Origin: Agaribacter marinus
Lineage (GTDB): Bacteria > Pseudomonadota > Gammaproteobacteria > Enterobacterales > Alteromonadaceae
Reading direction: 5' to 3'
DNA: 64,000 nt
Assembly (NCBI RefSeq): GCF_030160655.1
Contig: NZ_BSOT01000005.1
Coordinates: 620,001-684,000 of the forward strand
The notes below the pieces were generated by a model. That model saw nothing but the letters and a program-made list of their open reading frames with translations, made no database searches and had not been told where the DNA came from. The stretch's first letter is position 1; each line of letters opens with the position of its first letter. A program made the position numbers and the translations under genes. Positions 28,559-39,935 of the stretch are shown here, piece by piece.

Positions 28559-29281
28559 ATGCAAGACGTGCAAAAAGGTGAAGAGTTATACCGTGGTAAG
28601 GCAAAAACCGTATTTTATACAAATGATGCGGACAAGTTAATTCTTGAGTTTAGAAATGACACCTCTGCGTTTGATGGTGAAAAAATTGAGCAGCTCGACC
28701 GTAAAGGCGAAGTAAATAACAAGTTCAATCACTTTATTATGCAGCAACTAGAAGATGCGGGCGTAAAAACGCAAGTAGAAGCGCTAATTTCGGATAACGA
28801 GAGTATTGTTAAGAAGCTCGACATGATTCCGATAGAATGTGTCGTTAGAAACTATGCTGCCGGTTCTCTGTGTCGTCGTCTTGGTGTAGAAGAGGGACTT
28901 GAGTTAAGTCCTCAAACGTTTGAGTTTTTCTTAAAAAATGATGCGCTACACGATCCTATGGTAAATGAAACCCATGCGATAGCATTTGGTTGGGCGACGC
29001 AAGATCAAATTGATCAGATGAAGGTTCTGACGTTTAAAGTGAACAGCATTCTTGCGCCCTTATTCCGCAAAGGTGGCATGCTGTTAGTTGATTTTAAGCT
29101 TGAGTTTGGTGTCGATAAAAACGGCGACATTGTACTAGGGGATGAATTTACGCCAGACGGTTGTCGTTTATGGGATGCTGAAACGAAGAAAAAGTTGGAT
29201 AAAGATAGGTTTCGCCAAGGACTTGGTTCGGTCGTCGAATCGTATATCGAAGTCGCGGAAAGAATAGGCTTGTCTTTATAA
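28559..29281 (+). CDS. purC: SAICAR synthetase PurC
   Basis: A 240-residue ligase joining aspartate to CAIR in purine synthesis. N-terminal [16 protein letters not shown]-binding strand, [35 protein letters not shown] and [13 protein letters not shown] are diagnostic. Length is near E. coli PurC (237). It lies 16 bases after bamC with a GGAG ribosome site and is followed by a strong terminator. Confidence 0.96.
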   Translation: MQDVQKGEELYRGKAKTVFYTNDADKLILEFRNDTSAFDGEKIEQLDRKGEVNNKFNHFIMQQLEDAGVKTQVEALISDNESIVKKLDMIPIECVVRNYAAGSLCRRLGVEEGLELSPQTFEFFLKNDALHDPMVNETHAIAFGWATQDQIDQMKVLTFKVNSILAPLFRKGGMLLVDFKLEFGVDKNGDIVLGDEFTPDGCRLWDAETKKKLDKDRFRQGLGSVVESYIEVAERIGLSL

Positions 29282-29327
29282 GTAACCTAAACTCAGGATA
29301 AGTAGTTTTATATCCTTATACAAAATT

Positions 29328-29356
29328 AAAAAGCCGACCTTAAGGTCGGCTTTTTA
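29328..29356. terminator. Bidirectional terminator between purC and yfaE
   Basis: AAAAAGCCGACCTT and AAGGTCGGCTTTTT form a perfect GC-rich stem with A and T tracts, serving purC (+) and the nrdAB-yfaE operon (-). Confidence 0.93.
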
Positions 29357-29370
29357 ATAGGTAATTGTAA

Positions 29371-29640
29371 TCAGTAAGTTTGTAATTCAACGTCGCCTAC
29401 TGGTATGCAGCAGCAAACAAGTACTTCATCGTCGTCAATAAAAGCAAGAGGGTCAATGACATACTCAACCTTTCCTTTGCATATCTTTGTTCTACATGCA
29501 CCGCAAAAACCTTCACGGCAATGATAGTGAACATCAATATTTTGCTTTTCCATAGCAATCAACAAATTGTCTTCGCCTTCAAATGTGAAACGAGCGTCCT
29601 TGTTCACACAGACTTGAGGTTGCTTGCTGTCGACGATCAT
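29371..29640 (-). CDS. yfaE: 2Fe-2S ferredoxin YfaE (ribonucleotide reductase maintenance)
   Basis: An 89-residue plant-type ferredoxin. The cluster ligands are in HCREGFCGACRTK plus a later Cys in VLVCCCIPVG. E. coli YfaE supplies electrons to regenerate the diferric-tyrosyl radical cofactor of NrdB; the location directly after nrdB, 39 bases apart, supports that role. Confidence 0.92.
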   Translation of the reverse strand: MIVDSKQPQVCVNKDARFTFEGEDNLLIAMEKQNIDVHYHCREGFCGACRTKICKGKVEYVIDPLAFIDDDEVLVCCCIPVGDVELQTY

Positions 29641-29679
29641 CGAAGAATAAAATTTATAGCCACATTTTAGACAACCACA

Positions 29680-30810
29680 TTACAGTTCAAATTCTTCGAA
29701 ATCATCTGCACCGACTTCACTATCAATTTGGCCAACTAAGTAACTACTAATTTCAGTTTCTTGCGGTGCTACTTGAACGTTATCTGAGGACAAATAATTA
29801 TTCATCCAAGGCAGTGGGTTACTAGAGGTAGCATAAGGTTGCCCAAGCCCAATCGCTGCCATGCGTTGGTTTGCTATGTATTCTACATATTGTGACAGTA
29901 TCTCTTCGTTTAAACCGAGCATAGAGCCGTCTTTAAATAGATAAGTTGCCCATTCTTTTTCTTGCTCAACGGCCAACATGAAAATGTCTTTGGCTTCTTG
30001 TTCCAGTTCTTTGGCAATTTCTGCCATCTCAGGGTCGTCTTTTCCTTTTGTCCAAAGGTTTAATATGTGCTGAGTAGAGGTTAAATGAATGTTTTCATCT
30101 CTTGCGATTAAACGAATTATCTTTGAGTTACCTTCCATTAATTCACGCTCTGCGAATGCAAAGGTACATGCAAAAGATACATAAAAACGAATAGCTTCTA
30201 ATGCATTTACAGAATTCATACAAAGATAAAGTTTCTTTTTTAGTTCCCGCATGTTGACTGTGTAAGTATGACCGTCTATTTCAAACACCCCTTCACCTTT
30301 TGTCTGATAAATTTGGGTATAAAAAATAAGATCATCGTAATATTTAGAGATGTCTGTGGCGCGTTTTTTGATCTCGTTATTTACTACTATGTCATCAAAC
30401 ACTTCACTTGGATTAGGGAATAAATTTCTCAATATATGCGTATATGAACGAGAATGTATGGTTTCAAAAAATGACCATGTTTCTACCCACGTTTCTAGTT
30501 CGGGCAAAGAGATAATGGGTAAAAATGCAATATTGGGGCTTCTACCTTGCACCGAATCTAAGAGTGTTTGATACTTTAGGTTTGATGTAAAAATATGTTT
30601 TTCTGCATCTGTTAGCTTTAAAAAATCAACTCTATCTTTACTTACGTCTACTTCTTCTGGGCGCCAAAAAAATGAAATTTGTTTTTCAATTAGCTTCTCG
30701 AAAATAGGGTGACGCTGCTGATCATAACGTGCAACATTTACAGGTTTACCAAAAAACATTGGCTCATTCATTGTATCAACAGCTTGTTGATTAAAAGTGG
30801 TATATTTCAT
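29680..30810 (-). CDS. nrdB: Class Ia ribonucleotide reductase beta subunit NrdB
   Basis: A 376-residue ferritin-like subunit carrying the diiron-tyrosyl radical cofactor (E. coli NrdB 376). Seen: [14 protein letters not shown], the iron-ligand helix [35 protein letters not shown] and [14 protein letters not shown]; the C-terminal acidic tail ([10 protein letters not shown]) is the part that docks into NrdA. Operon nrdA-nrdB-yfaE. Confidence 0.97.
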   Translation of the reverse strand: MKYTTFNQQAVDTMNEPMFFGKPVNVARYDQQRHPIFEKLIEKQISFFWRPEEVDVSKDRVDFLKLTDAEKHIFTSNLKYQTLLDSVQGRSPNIAFLPIISLPELETWVETWSFFETIHSRSYTHILRNLFPNPSEVFDDIVVNNEIKKRATDISKYYDDLIFYTQIYQTKGEGVFEIDGHTYTVNMRELKKKLYLCMNSVNALEAIRFYVSFACTFAFAERELMEGNSKIIRLIARDENIHLTSTQHILNLWTKGKDDPEMAEIAKELEQEAKDIFMLAVEQEKEWATYLFKDGSMLGLNEEILSQYVEYIANQRMAAIGLGQPYATSSNPLPWMNNYLSSDNVQVAPQETEISSYLVGQIDSEVGADDFEEFEL

Positions 30811-30830
30811 TACTTTACCTCAACAGGTGG

Positions 30831-33152
30831 TTAAATTTTACAAGCGCCGCCAGCACAGCCGTCATCTTCTTCGACAATTTCAACCTGTGCTTTAGGTTGT
30901 TTGACTGCAGCACTTGTTTCAGCATCAGATTTATCTGACGCACCGTCACGTGTATTGTGATAGTAGAGTGTTTTAACACCTAATTTGTATGTCGTCAGCA
31001 AATCTTTCAGCAACAATTTCATTGGTACTTTGTTGCCTTCATATTTACTTGGGTCGTAGCTTGTATTCGCGGAAATTGTTTGATCAATAAATTTCTGCAT
31101 AATTGCAACTAATTGCAAATAGCCATCATTGGAAGGTATATCCCAAAGTAATTCATAATTGTCTTTTAATCGCTGATATTCTGGAACAACTTGTTTCAAT
31201 ACACCGTCTTTACTTGTTTTTATACTAATGTGACCACGCGGCGGTTCTATACCATTTGTGGCGTTAGAAATTTGTGACGAGGTTTCTGACGGCATTAATG
31301 CTGAAAGCGTACTGTTACGTAAACCGTGTGCTACGATATCTTTACGTAAGGCATCCCAGTCGTAATGTAAGGCTTCATTACAAATTTTATCGAGATCCTT
31401 TTTGTATGTATCAATTGGCAAAAGACCTTTAGCATAAGTCGTCTCATTGAACTTAGGACATGCGCCTTTCTCTTTTGCCAAGTTATTTGACGCTTTTAAC
31501 AAATAATACTGAATCGCTTCAAAAGTTCTGTGAATTAAACCATTTGCACTGTGATCAGAATATTTAACGCCATTCTTTGCCAAGTAATATGCAAAGTTGA
31601 TAACCCCTATGCCTAAGGTTCTTCGTCCCATGGTTGCAGTCAACGCTGCTGGTACAGGGTAATCTTGATAATCAAGTAAACTATCTAGTGCTCGTACGGA
31701 CAAGTCAGCTAACTCTTCGAAGTCATCTAAACTTTTAATAGCGCCTAAATTGAACGCAGATAAGGTACATAAGGCTATTTCGCCCTCTGCATCATCAACG
31801 TTCAATAGAGGTTTTGTTGGCAACGCAATTTCTAAACACAAATTGCTCTGACGAACAGGTGCGACGCTAGGATCAAATGGACTGTGAGTATTGCAGTGAT
31901 CAACGTTCTGAAGATAAATACGGCCAGTGCTAGCTCTTTCTTGCATAAACAAACTAAATAGTTCAATTGCTTTAATGCGTCTTTTACGTATGCTTTCGTC
32001 GTTCTCGTATTGTACGTAAAGTTTTTCGAATTCTTCCTGGTCTTTAAAGAACGCGTCGTATAACCCTGGCGTATCTGAAGGACTAAAGAGCGTAATGTAA
32101 TCATCTTTAATCATTCGGGTGTACATTAATTTATTGCATTGTACGCCATAATCTAAGTGTCTAACTCGGTTTTCTTCTACGCCGCGATTATTTTTAAGAA
32201 CAAGTAGGTTTTCTACTTCCAAATGCCACAATGGGTAGAATAGGGTTGCTGCGCCACCGCGAACGCCGCCTTGTGAACAACTTTTCACAGCAGTTTGGAA
32301 ATATTTATAAAAAGGAATACAACCGGTATGGAAAGCTTCGCCGCCTCTTATTGGGCTGCCCAATGCGCGAATTCTACCAGCATTTATTCCGATTCCTGCG
32401 CGTTGACTTACATATTTAACAATGGCGCTTGCCGTCGCATTAATGGAGTCTAGACTGTCACCCGTCTCAATTAATACACAAGAGCTAAATTGACGAGTCG
32501 GAGTACGAACACCGGCCATAATAGGTGTTGGCAGTGATAATTTAAAATTAGAGGCTGCATCATAAAAACGACGAATATAATTCATTCGCGTTTCAATAGG
32601 GTATTTTGCGAACAAGCATGCCGCAACTAGCACATATAAAAACTGAGCGCTTTCATATATTTCACCAGTTACTCTATTTTGTACCAAATATTTGCCTTCA
32701 AGTTGCTTCACTGCGGCATAACTAAAATTCATGTCACGTTGGTGATCGAGAAATGCTTCCATTTCAGCAAATTCTTCAGCAGTATAATCACTCAATAAGT
32801 GTTCGTCGTATTTTTTCAGCGATACCATTGCTTTTACATGGTCATAAAGTGCTGGCGGCTCAAATTGCCCATATGCCTTTTTACGCAGATGGAAAATCGC
32901 TAAGCGCGCTGCCATGTATTGATAGTCGGGCGTGTCTGTAGAAATTAAATCGGCCGCTGATTTAATCAGTGTTTCGTGAATTTCTTCGGTTTTAATCCCA
33001 TTATAAAATTGTATTTGCGCCTTAATTTCAACCTGTGAAACAGATACATTATCTAAGCCTTTTGTGGCCCATGTGACGACTTTATGAATTTTATCGAGAT
33101 CGATAGCCTCTTGCGTGCCATCTCTTTTAGTAACTAAAAGATCATTATTCAT
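30831..33152 (-). CDS. nrdA: Class Ia ribonucleotide reductase alpha subunit NrdA
   Basis: A 773-residue catalytic subunit (E. coli 761) reducing ribonucleoside diphosphates. N-terminal ATP cone (VTKRDGTQEAIDLDKIHKVV), substrate-site cysteine in RQFSSCVLIE, radical-site NLCLEIALP and ALCTLSAFNLG, and the C-terminal redox pair in GCAGGACKI that reloads the active-site disulfide. The N-terminal cone implies dATP feedback inhibition. First gene of the operon, preceded by two NrdR-like boxes. Confidence 0.97.
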   Translation of the reverse strand: MNNDLLVTKRDGTQEAIDLDKIHKVVTWATKGLDNVSVSQVEIKAQIQFYNGIKTEEIHETLIKSAADLISTDTPDYQYMAARLAIFHLRKKAYGQFEPPALYDHVKAMVSLKKYDEHLLSDYTAEEFAEMEAFLDHQRDMNFSYAAVKQLEGKYLVQNRVTGEIYESAQFLYVLVAACLFAKYPIETRMNYIRRFYDAASNFKLSLPTPIMAGVRTPTRQFSSCVLIETGDSLDSINATASAIVKYVSQRAGIGINAGRIRALGSPIRGGEAFHTGCIPFYKYFQTAVKSCSQGGVRGGAATLFYPLWHLEVENLLVLKNNRGVEENRVRHLDYGVQCNKLMYTRMIKDDYITLFSPSDTPGLYDAFFKDQEEFEKLYVQYENDESIRKRRIKAIELFSLFMQERASTGRIYLQNVDHCNTHSPFDPSVAPVRQSNLCLEIALPTKPLLNVDDAEGEIALCTLSAFNLGAIKSLDDFEELADLSVRALDSLLDYQDYPVPAALTATMGRRTLGIGVINFAYYLAKNGVKYSDHSANGLIHRTFEAIQYYLLKASNNLAKEKGACPKFNETTYAKGLLPIDTYKKDLDKICNEALHYDWDALRKDIVAHGLRNSTLSALMPSETSSQISNATNGIEPPRGHISIKTSKDGVLKQVVPEYQRLKDNYELLWDIPSNDGYLQLVAIMQKFIDQTISANTSYDPSKYEGNKVPMKLLLKDLLTTYKLGVKTLYYHNTRDGASDKSDAETSAAVKQPKAQVEIVEEDDGCAGGACKI

Positions 33153-33289
33153 TCTTGTTATGCTCTTATTGTGATGTTGCCTGCTTTTAAGCTGAACGGC
33201 TTACGGCCAATCTAGTTCTATTTGTTTTATTTTTATAACTAAGCGCAATGAAAAAGGGTGACAACATGCTGCGTTGTTTCATTCCCTGT

Positions 33290-33349
33290 ATTGTAGTATT
33301 ACACAAGATAATGAGTCTTAGATAGCTTTGCAACCACTATATCTTGTGT
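33290..33349 (-). promoter_or_regulatory. nrdA promoter region with two NrdR-like boxes
   Basis: Two 16-base sites match the NrdR consensus (acaCwAtATaTwGtgt): ACACAAGATAATGAGT (33301-33316, about 13 of 16) and CCACTATATCTTGTGT (33334-33349, about 14 of 16), starts 33 bases apart, roughly three helical turns. On the nrdA strand a TACAAT -10-like hexamer (33290-33295) follows the proximal box, so NrdR would block RNA polymerase. The rest of the 394-base gap up to ubiG (33350-33546) is AT-rich with no gene seen. Confidence 0.7.
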
Positions 33350-33546
33350 TTAGGTGTCAAAAATCCTAGACGCTAATTTTTGTTAGTGGCGGCTAACCCA
33401 TGACTCATTTATTGAATTGTTGTCCGTTTGTTGCAAGTATTTTTTGCTAAATTATTTAAAAATATTTTATTTTCAAATGACGTCATTTTTAGTTTAAAAC
33501 TTGGTCAAACGGCATTTGCAATTGTTCGCTATAAGTTGGTCATTGC

Positions 33547-34278
33547 TTATGATGAAGTACATACAACGAAATAATTAACATCGACATTCATGTTCGATAA
33601 AAAATACTGTTGCTTTATAGGGTTAAAATGCAGGCCGGTCATGTCACTCACTTGCAATTGTGTTGTCTCTATCATGTTGAGCAATTCACTCGGTTTTATA
33701 AATTTTGCATGATCGTGGGTACCCTTAGGCACCATGTTAAACAAGTACTCCGCGGCAGCAATAGCCATTAACCAAGACTTTGGATTACGATTTAGCGTAG
33801 AAAATATTACCATGCCACCAGGTTTAACGAGTTTAGCCGCCGCTGCGACAATTGACTCTGGGTGAGGGACATGCTCTAACATTTCTAGACAACATACAAT
33901 ATCGTATTCGCATGCATGTTGTTCTGCCCATTGCTCGGCGGTTGATAAATGGTATTGCACATGTAAACCAGATTCTAGGCGGTGAAGGTTAGCGACTTCT
34001 AAAGAGGCTTCAACCATATCAATACCAGTAACGTTCGCGCCTTTAGTGGCGAGTGCTTCACTCAAAATACCGCCACCACAACCAATGTCGATTATTTGCT
34101 TGCCAAATATACCATTGGCTTGGTTTTCTATATAATCGACACGCAAAGGGTTTATGTCGTGAAGTGATTTAAATTCGCCGTCTCGGTCCCACCAATAGGC
34201 TGCCAACTCTGCAAATTTTGACAACTCCTCTGCATCCACATTCGCGGATGATTGATTAGAATTCGACAAATCGCTCAC
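33547..34278 (-). CDS. ubiG: Ubiquinone biosynthesis O-methyltransferase UbiG
   Basis: A 243-residue SAM enzyme carrying out both O-methylations of ubiquinone synthesis. Seen: LAAYWWDRDGEFKSLHDINPLR, the SAM motif IIDIGCGGGILSEALA, YDIVCCLEMLEHVPHP, and KPGGMVIFSTLNRNPKSWL. Divergent from gyrA, the same arrangement as in E. coli. Confidence 0.96.
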   Translation of the reverse strand: MSDLSNSNQSSANVDAEELSKFAELAAYWWDRDGEFKSLHDINPLRVDYIENQANGIFGKQIIDIGCGGGILSEALATKGANVTGIDMVEASLEVANLHRLESGLHVQYHLSTAEQWAEQHACEYDIVCCLEMLEHVPHPESIVAAAAKLVKPGGMVIFSTLNRNPKSWLMAIAAAEYLFNMVPKGTHDHAKFIKPSELLNMIETTQLQVSDMTGLHFNPIKQQYFLSNMNVDVNYFVVCTSS

Positions 34279-34569
34279 TTTTTACTCCACTTGAGATTAC
34301 GTTACAACACATTGGTATTGTTACATTTTTTTATATTGAATACGAATCGCATATCGAAATTTTTACATTTTTTTGAAAGTTTTGTGTTACCATCGAAAGA
34401 GTTAAAAAGGTAATAATAACAAAGTAACAATCCAGACAATACAAGCACCTAATTATTGCTAAATTTTTATGCATTGAAAAACGTGTTTTGTAAGTGAGAC
34501 GTAGCTTCATTTTTAGGATGAATATGGTCACTCAAACGATTGATTACATTAACAAGGACCATGCAGTTT

Positions 34570-37227
34570 ATGACTGACAATGCCAAAGAAATTTCCCCCA
34601 TTAATATCGAAGAAGAGCTTAAAAATAGTTATTTAGACTATGCAATGAGCGTTATTGTAGGTAGAGCACTTCCAGATGTAAGAGACGGTTTAAAACCGGT
34701 TCATCGCCGTGTATTGTTCGCGATGAACGAACTCAAAAATGATTTTAATAAACCCTATAAAAAGTCTGCGCGTGTAGTAGGTGATGTCATAGGTAAGTAT
34801 CACCCTCATGGTGATTCCGCTGTTTACGATACAATCGTACGTATGGCACAGCCATTTTCTCTTCGTTATATGCTGGTCGACGGGCAAGGTAACTTTGGTT
34901 CTGTCGATGGTGACTCAGCCGCTGCAATGCGTTACACCGAAGTTCGTATGGCAAAAATTGCGCACGAACTCCTCGCTGATTTAGATAAAGAAACAGTAGA
35001 TTTTGTTCCAAACTACGATGGTACAGAGCATATTCCTGATGTATTACCAACTAAAGTACCTAACTTACTGGTTAATGGTTCTTCTGGTATTGCTGTTGGT
35101 ATGGCGACAAATATTCCACCGCACAATTTATCTGAAGTAATAAGTGGTTGTATTGCCCTAATCGAAAACCCTGATTTAAGTTTTGAAGAACTTATTGAGT
35201 ATATTCCAGGGCCGGATTTCCCCACTGCTGCAATGATAAGCGGCCGACAGGGTATTATTAACGCTTATAAGACAGGTAGAGGTAAAATTTACCTGCGTGC
35301 AAAAGCAGACATTGAACAAGAAGAAAATGGTAAAGAAACCATTATCGTTCACGAAATACCCTACCAAGTTAATAAAGCACGTTTAATAGAGAAAATTGCT
35401 GAGCTTGTTAAAGAAAAACGAGTGGAAGGTATTTCTGCTCTGCGCGATGAGTCTGACAAAGACGGTATGCGCATTGTCATTGAAGTTAAACGAAATGAAT
35501 CAGCAGAAGTATTGCTTAATCATTTATATGCCAATACTCAGTTACAAACGGTATTTGGCATTAACATGGTCGCTTTGGATAAAAATCAGCCAAGAGTATT
35601 TAACCTCAAAGAAGTGCTAGAATTATTTATTCTGCACCGCCGTGAAGTGGTTACTCGCAGAACTGTATTTGAATTGCGTAAAGCAAGAGATCGCGCCCAT
35701 ATTTTGGAAGGTTTAGCGATTGCACTGGTGAATATTGACCCAGTCATCGAGTTGATCAAACAGTCACCCAGTCCATCTGAAGCTAAAAAGGCACTCGTGG
35801 CAATGGGGTGGGAACTTGGTGATGTGTCTGAAATGCTCGCGAGAGCGGGGAATGACGCGGCACGCCCTGACTGGTTAGCACCAGAATATGGTATTCGTGA
35901 CGGCCAGTACTACTTAACTGAAGAACAAGCACAAGCAATACTCGACCTCCGTTTAAACAAGCTTACGGGCTTGGAACATGACAAAATTTTGGAGGAATAC
36001 CGTAATCTAATTGACGTGATTGCAGAGTTACTCAAAATTCTCGGCAGTTCAGAGCGTTTGATGGAAGTCATTACTGAAGAATTAGTGGCTGTTAGAGAAG
36101 AGTTTGGTGATGAGCGTCGTACAGAGATTACGGCTGCGTCACACGATATAGATATCGAAGATCTTATCGAGCGTGAAGAAGTCGTTGTCACACTTTCGAG
36201 GGAAGGTTACGTAAAATACCAAAAACTGTCTGATTACGAAGCACAGCGCAGGGGGGGCAAAGGTAAATCTGCAACTAAAATGAAGGATGAAGACTTCATC
36301 GAACGTTTGCTGGTTGCTAATACCCATGACCACATTTTGTGTTTTTCTACTCGCGGACGTTTATACTGGTTGAAAGTATATCAATTACCATTAGCTAGCA
36401 GAAACGCCAGAGGCCGGCCTATTGTCAATATCTTGCCGTTAGAAGAGGGTGAGCGAATTACGGCTATTTTACCGATTCAAGAATTTGAAGAAGGTAAGTA
36501 TGTGTTTATGGCGACTGCGCAAGGAACGGTTAAAAAGACTGAACTAACGCAATATTCTCGCCCAAGAGCTAATGGCATTATTGCTGTCAATTTAACGGAA
36601 GGAAATGAGTTAATTGGTGTTGCTTTAACTGATGGCAGTAGTGAAATAATGCTGTTTTCCGATGCTGGTAAAGTAGTGAGATTCTCTGAAGATCAGGTGC
36701 GTCCAATGGGACGGACGGCAACAGGCGTTAGAGGCATTAGATTGCAGGAAGATGAGCGCGTTGTTTCGTTGATTGTACCAGAGGAAGAAGGTGATATTCT
36801 TACCGCGACTGAAAATGGTTTCGGTAAACGTACCCCAATCTCAGAGTATCCAGCGAAAAGCCGAGCGACCAAAGGCGTTGTTTCAATCAAAGTATCTGAG
36901 CGAAATGGTTCGGTCGTTGGCGCGGTTCAAGTGACAGAAGCAAACGAAATCATGTTAATTTCTGACCAAGCGACCTTGGTCAGAACTCGTGTTGCGGAAG
37001 TGTCTATTGTTGGCAGAAATACGCAAGGCGTTAGACTTATTAGAACAGCTGATGATGAGCACTTAGTAGGTATTCAACGCATTGATGAAGTTATCGATGA
37101 ATCAGAATTATCTGACGATGATAACTCTGATGACAATATTGAAGCGGCAATTGATACAGATGTTGCGGAAAGTGCAGCGGATGATGTTGAAAACATAGAT
37201 AAACAACAACCTGACAATAAAGATTAG
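34570..37227 (+). CDS. gyrA: DNA gyrase subunit A
   Basis: An 885-residue type II topoisomerase subunit. The breakage-reunion domain has active-site Tyr122 (AAMRYTEV) and a quinolone region numbered as in E. coli, with Ser83 and Asp87 (HGDSAVYD), the wild-type susceptible residues. The C-terminal DNA-wrapping domain contains the GyrA box QRRGGKG, and the tail is acidic (SDDDNSDD). The ATG at 34570 gives the usual N-terminus [17 protein letters not shown]; upstream in-frame codons lack support. A GC-rich hairpin ends the gene. Confidence 0.97.
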   Translation: MTDNAKEISPINIEEELKNSYLDYAMSVIVGRALPDVRDGLKPVHRRVLFAMNELKNDFNKPYKKSARVVGDVIGKYHPHGDSAVYDTIVRMAQPFSLRYMLVDGQGNFGSVDGDSAAAMRYTEVRMAKIAHELLADLDKETVDFVPNYDGTEHIPDVLPTKVPNLLVNGSSGIAVGMATNIPPHNLSEVISGCIALIENPDLSFEELIEYIPGPDFPTAAMISGRQGIINAYKTGRGKIYLRAKADIEQEENGKETIIVHEIPYQVNKARLIEKIAELVKEKRVEGISALRDESDKDGMRIVIEVKRNESAEVLLNHLYANTQLQTVFGINMVALDKNQPRVFNLKEVLELFILHRREVVTRRTVFELRKARDRAHILEGLAIALVNIDPVIELIKQSPSPSEAKKALVAMGWELGDVSEMLARAGNDAARPDWLAPEYGIRDGQYYLTEEQAQAILDLRLNKLTGLEHDKILEEYRNLIDVIAELLKILGSSERLMEVITEELVAVREEFGDERRTEITAASHDIDIEDLIEREEVVVTLSREGYVKYQKLSDYEAQRRGGKGKSATKMKDEDFIERLLVANTHDHILCFSTRGRLYWLKVYQLPLASRNARGRPIVNILPLEEGERITAILPIQEFEEGKYVFMATAQGTVKKTELTQYSRPRANGIIAVNLTEGNELIGVALTDGSSEIMLFSDAGKVVRFSEDQVRPMGRTATGVRGIRLQEDERVVSLIVPEEEGDILTATENGFGKRTPISEYPAKSRATKGVVSIKVSERNGSVVGAVQVTEANEIMLISDQATLVRTRVAEVSIVGRNTQGVRLIRTADDEHLVGIQRIDEVIDESELSDDDNSDDNIEAAIDTDVAESAADDVENIDKQQPDNKD

Positions 37228-37282
37228 GAATATTAGAAAACACCCTACGACAAAAATAGTGTGTTTTACAATAACAACACAT

Positions 37283-37310
37283 GAGCGGCCAAATGGTCGC
37301 TCTTTGTGTT
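37283..37310 (+). terminator. gyrA terminator
   Basis: GAGCGGCC, loop AAAT, GGTCGCTC (8-bp stem with one G-U pair) followed by a T-rich TTTGTGTT run, 56 bases after the gyrA stop. Confidence 0.75.
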
Positions 37311-37405
37311 TAGCCTAAAAAATATTTACGTGTGTAATTTTGAGTAGTTATATAAGCAAATGAGCACAGTGAAAATATACAGTAACACTTAGTTTTGAGA
37401 AAAAT

Positions 37406-38491
37406 ATGCAACAAATTTTTAATTTTAGTGCTGGCCCAGCGACTTTGCCAAAACCTGTTCTTGAAAGGGCACAGGCCGAACTATTAAATTGGAACGGCTT
37501 AGGCACGTCAGTGATGGAGGTCAGTCATAGAGGCAAGCCTTTTATTGCTTGCGCAGAAAAAGCCGAAGCTGATCTTCGCCAATTAATGCAAATTCCCGCC
37601 AATTATAAAGTACTTTTTCTTCAAGGCGGAGGCCGAGGCCAATTCTTCTCAGTACCAATGAACTTAGCTGGCCGGGGTGATTTATCGCAACACCTTGTTA
37701 CAGGGCAATGGTCTCAGATAGCCGTTACTGAAGCTGAAAAGTACATGAAAACCGAAATTGTCGCGAAAACACAAACAGCAAATGGTAAGTTGTTTGTGCC
37801 AAAACAAACTGATTGGGAACTAAACACTAAGGCTGCGTACTTTCATTATTGTACGAATGAAACAGTAGATGGTATTGAAATTGATTGGGTACCTAATTGT
37901 CCTGATGTGCCTATTGTTGCTGATATGTCATCGAATATTATGAGCCAAGTCATTGATGTGTCTAAATTTGGTATTATTTATGCTGGCGCCCAGAAAAATA
38001 TTGGCCCGTCTGGTCTCGCTGTTGTCATCATACGAGAAGATTTACTTGGTTTTGCTCGGAAAGATACACCTGCCGTATTTGATTACCAGCAACAAGTAAA
38101 TAACGACAGTATGTATAATACGCCACCAACATTTAGTTGGTACTTGGCCGGCTTAGTGTTCGAGTGGTTGCTGGAACAAGGCGGAATTGGCGAAATAGAG
38201 AAAGTAAACGCAGAAAAAGCAAGATTGCTTTATAGCACAATAGACAATTCAGACTTTTATCGTAACCAAATTGCCAATGAGAATCGCTCAAAGATGAATG
38301 TGACCTTTCAAATGGCGAACAGTAATCTTGACAGTTTATTTTTGCAACAATCAGCAGAACAAGGCTTACAAGCACTAAAAGGCCATCGTTTTGTCGGTGG
38401 CATGCGGGCAAGTATATACAACGCAATGCCGCTAGAAGGTGTAAAAGCGTTAGTAGAGTTTATGAAAGAATTTGAAAGAGTGAATGGATAA
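37406..38491 (+). CDS. serC: Phosphoserine aminotransferase SerC
   Basis: A 361-residue PLP enzyme for serine and pyridoxal phosphate synthesis. N-terminal [37 protein letters not shown], and the PLP lysine in [13 protein letters not shown] are typical. The stop shares one base with the aroA ATG, the conserved serC-aroA pair. Confidence 0.96.
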   Translation: MQQIFNFSAGPATLPKPVLERAQAELLNWNGLGTSVMEVSHRGKPFIACAEKAEADLRQLMQIPANYKVLFLQGGGRGQFFSVPMNLAGRGDLSQHLVTGQWSQIAVTEAEKYMKTEIVAKTQTANGKLFVPKQTDWELNTKAAYFHYCTNETVDGIEIDWVPNCPDVPIVADMSSNIMSQVIDVSKFGIIYAGAQKNIGPSGLAVVIIREDLLGFARKDTPAVFDYQQQVNNDSMYNTPPTFSWYLAGLVFEWLLEQGGIGEIEKVNAEKARLLYSTIDNSDFYRNQIANENRSKMNVTFQMANSNLDSLFLQQSAEQGLQALKGHRFVGGMRASIYNAMPLEGVKALVEFMKEFERVNG

Positions 38492-39777
38492 TGGAACAGT
38501 TAGTATTATCACCAATTGCCAAAATTGATGGCGAAGTCAGATTACCCGGCTCTAAGAGCCTTAGCAATAGAGCGTTGCTTCTTGCAGCATTAGCAAAAGG
38601 TAAAACGAAACTCATTAACTTACTAGATAGTGATGATATTAGGCACATGTTAGTTGCCTTGCAAAAGTTAGGCGTAAGTTATGAATTGAATGATGATAAA
38701 ACTGAATGTTTGGTAACAGGCATTGGTGGTAAATTTAAATCAAGCGAACATTTAGAACTATACTTAGGGAACGCCGGCACCGCGATGCGTCCCTTGTGTG
38801 CCGCGCTTGCTTTTAGTGACGTTGATGTTACGTTAACCGGCGAACCTCGCATGGAAGAGCGCCCGATTGGCGACCTAGCGGATGAGTTAATTAATGCTGG
38901 CGCCAATATTTCTTATCTAAAAACAAAAGGATATCCGCCGTTAAATATCAGTAAATCCTCTATTGATACCAGTAATTTTACAATTGATGGTAGCGTATCT
39001 AGTCAATTTTTAACGGCACTATTGATGGCTGCACCATTATTAAAAAAAGAAATACGCATAGATATTAAAGGCACTTTGGTATCAAAACCTTATATAGACA
39101 TTACCTTGGACAGTATGGCGAAATTCGGCATAAAGGTAGTTAATAGCAACTATGAATCTTTCACTATATTGTCGGGGCAAGAATATATTGCACCAGACAC
39201 ATTCTTAGTCGAAGGCGACGCATCTTCCGCATCATACTTTTTAGCCGCTGCAGCAATAAAGGGCGGCTCTGTTAAAGTGACTGGCGTTGGTCGCTCGTCT
39301 ATTCAAGGCGATAAGCATTTTGCTGACGTGTTGGAAAAAATGGGGGCAAGGGTTACGTGGGATGATTACGCTATTACGGTCAGTGCGGGCAAATTACAAG
39401 GTATCGATATGGACATGAATCATATTCCCGATGCTGCTATGACCATCGCCACCGCTGCATTATTTGCTGACGGTGAAACGTGCATGCGAAACATCTATAA
39501 TTGGCGGGTAAAAGAAACAGATAGATTAACGGCCATGGCAACCGAACTGAGGAAAGTCGGAGCGACGGTTGAAGAGGGCGAGGATTTTATTCGCATTTCG
39601 CCGCCCAGCGTTATTCAACATGCAGAAATTGATACATACAACGATCACCGAATGGCTATGTGCTTTTCATTAGTTGCTTTAGACGATAAATGTGGCGTGA
39701 CTATCAATGACCCCGGATGCACTGCAAAGACCTTTCCTGATTACTTTTCCGTATTTGAATCTGTCAGTCATTCTTAA
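38491..39777 (+). CDS. aroA: EPSP synthase AroA (class I)
   Basis: A 428-residue shikimate-pathway enzyme joining shikimate-3-phosphate and phosphoenolpyruvate. Seen: [20 protein letters not shown], the PEP-site [13 protein letters not shown] of class I (glyphosate-sensitive) enzymes, [12 protein letters not shown] and [12 protein letters not shown]. Length equals E. coli AroA (427). Translationally coupled to serC by a one-base overlap. Confidence 0.97.
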   Translation: MEQLVLSPIAKIDGEVRLPGSKSLSNRALLLAALAKGKTKLINLLDSDDIRHMLVALQKLGVSYELNDDKTECLVTGIGGKFKSSEHLELYLGNAGTAMRPLCAALAFSDVDVTLTGEPRMEERPIGDLADELINAGANISYLKTKGYPPLNISKSSIDTSNFTIDGSVSSQFLTALLMAAPLLKKEIRIDIKGTLVSKPYIDITLDSMAKFGIKVVNSNYESFTILSGQEYIAPDTFLVEGDASSASYFLAAAAIKGGSVKVTGVGRSSIQGDKHFADVLEKMGARVTWDDYAITVSAGKLQGIDMDMNHIPDAAMTIATAALFADGETCMRNIYNWRVKETDRLTAMATELRKVGATVEEGEDFIRISPPSVIQHAEIDTYNDHRMAMCFSLVALDDKCGVTINDPGCTAKTFPDYFSVFESVSHS

Positions 39778-39821
39778 GCGCCTTTTTAGTATTCACGAAC
39801 GACTTTAAAAGACAGTTTCAT

Positions 39822-39857
39822 GAAAGTGTGAATATTTGTATATAAATTCACACTTTC
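39822..39857. repeat. Perfect 12-bp inverted repeat upstream of cmk
   Basis: GAAAGTGTGAAT, a 12-base AT spacer, and ATTCACACTTTC. There is no T-tract after it, so it is not a standard terminator. It may be an operator or an mRNA hairpin between aroA and cmk. Confidence 0.6.
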
Positions 39858-39935
39858 GCCATTGCGCATTATGTTTAGCTTAGTATAATTGCGCGCAAAT
39901 TTTCATACCTCAAACCTGAATATAAGTAGGCTTGC

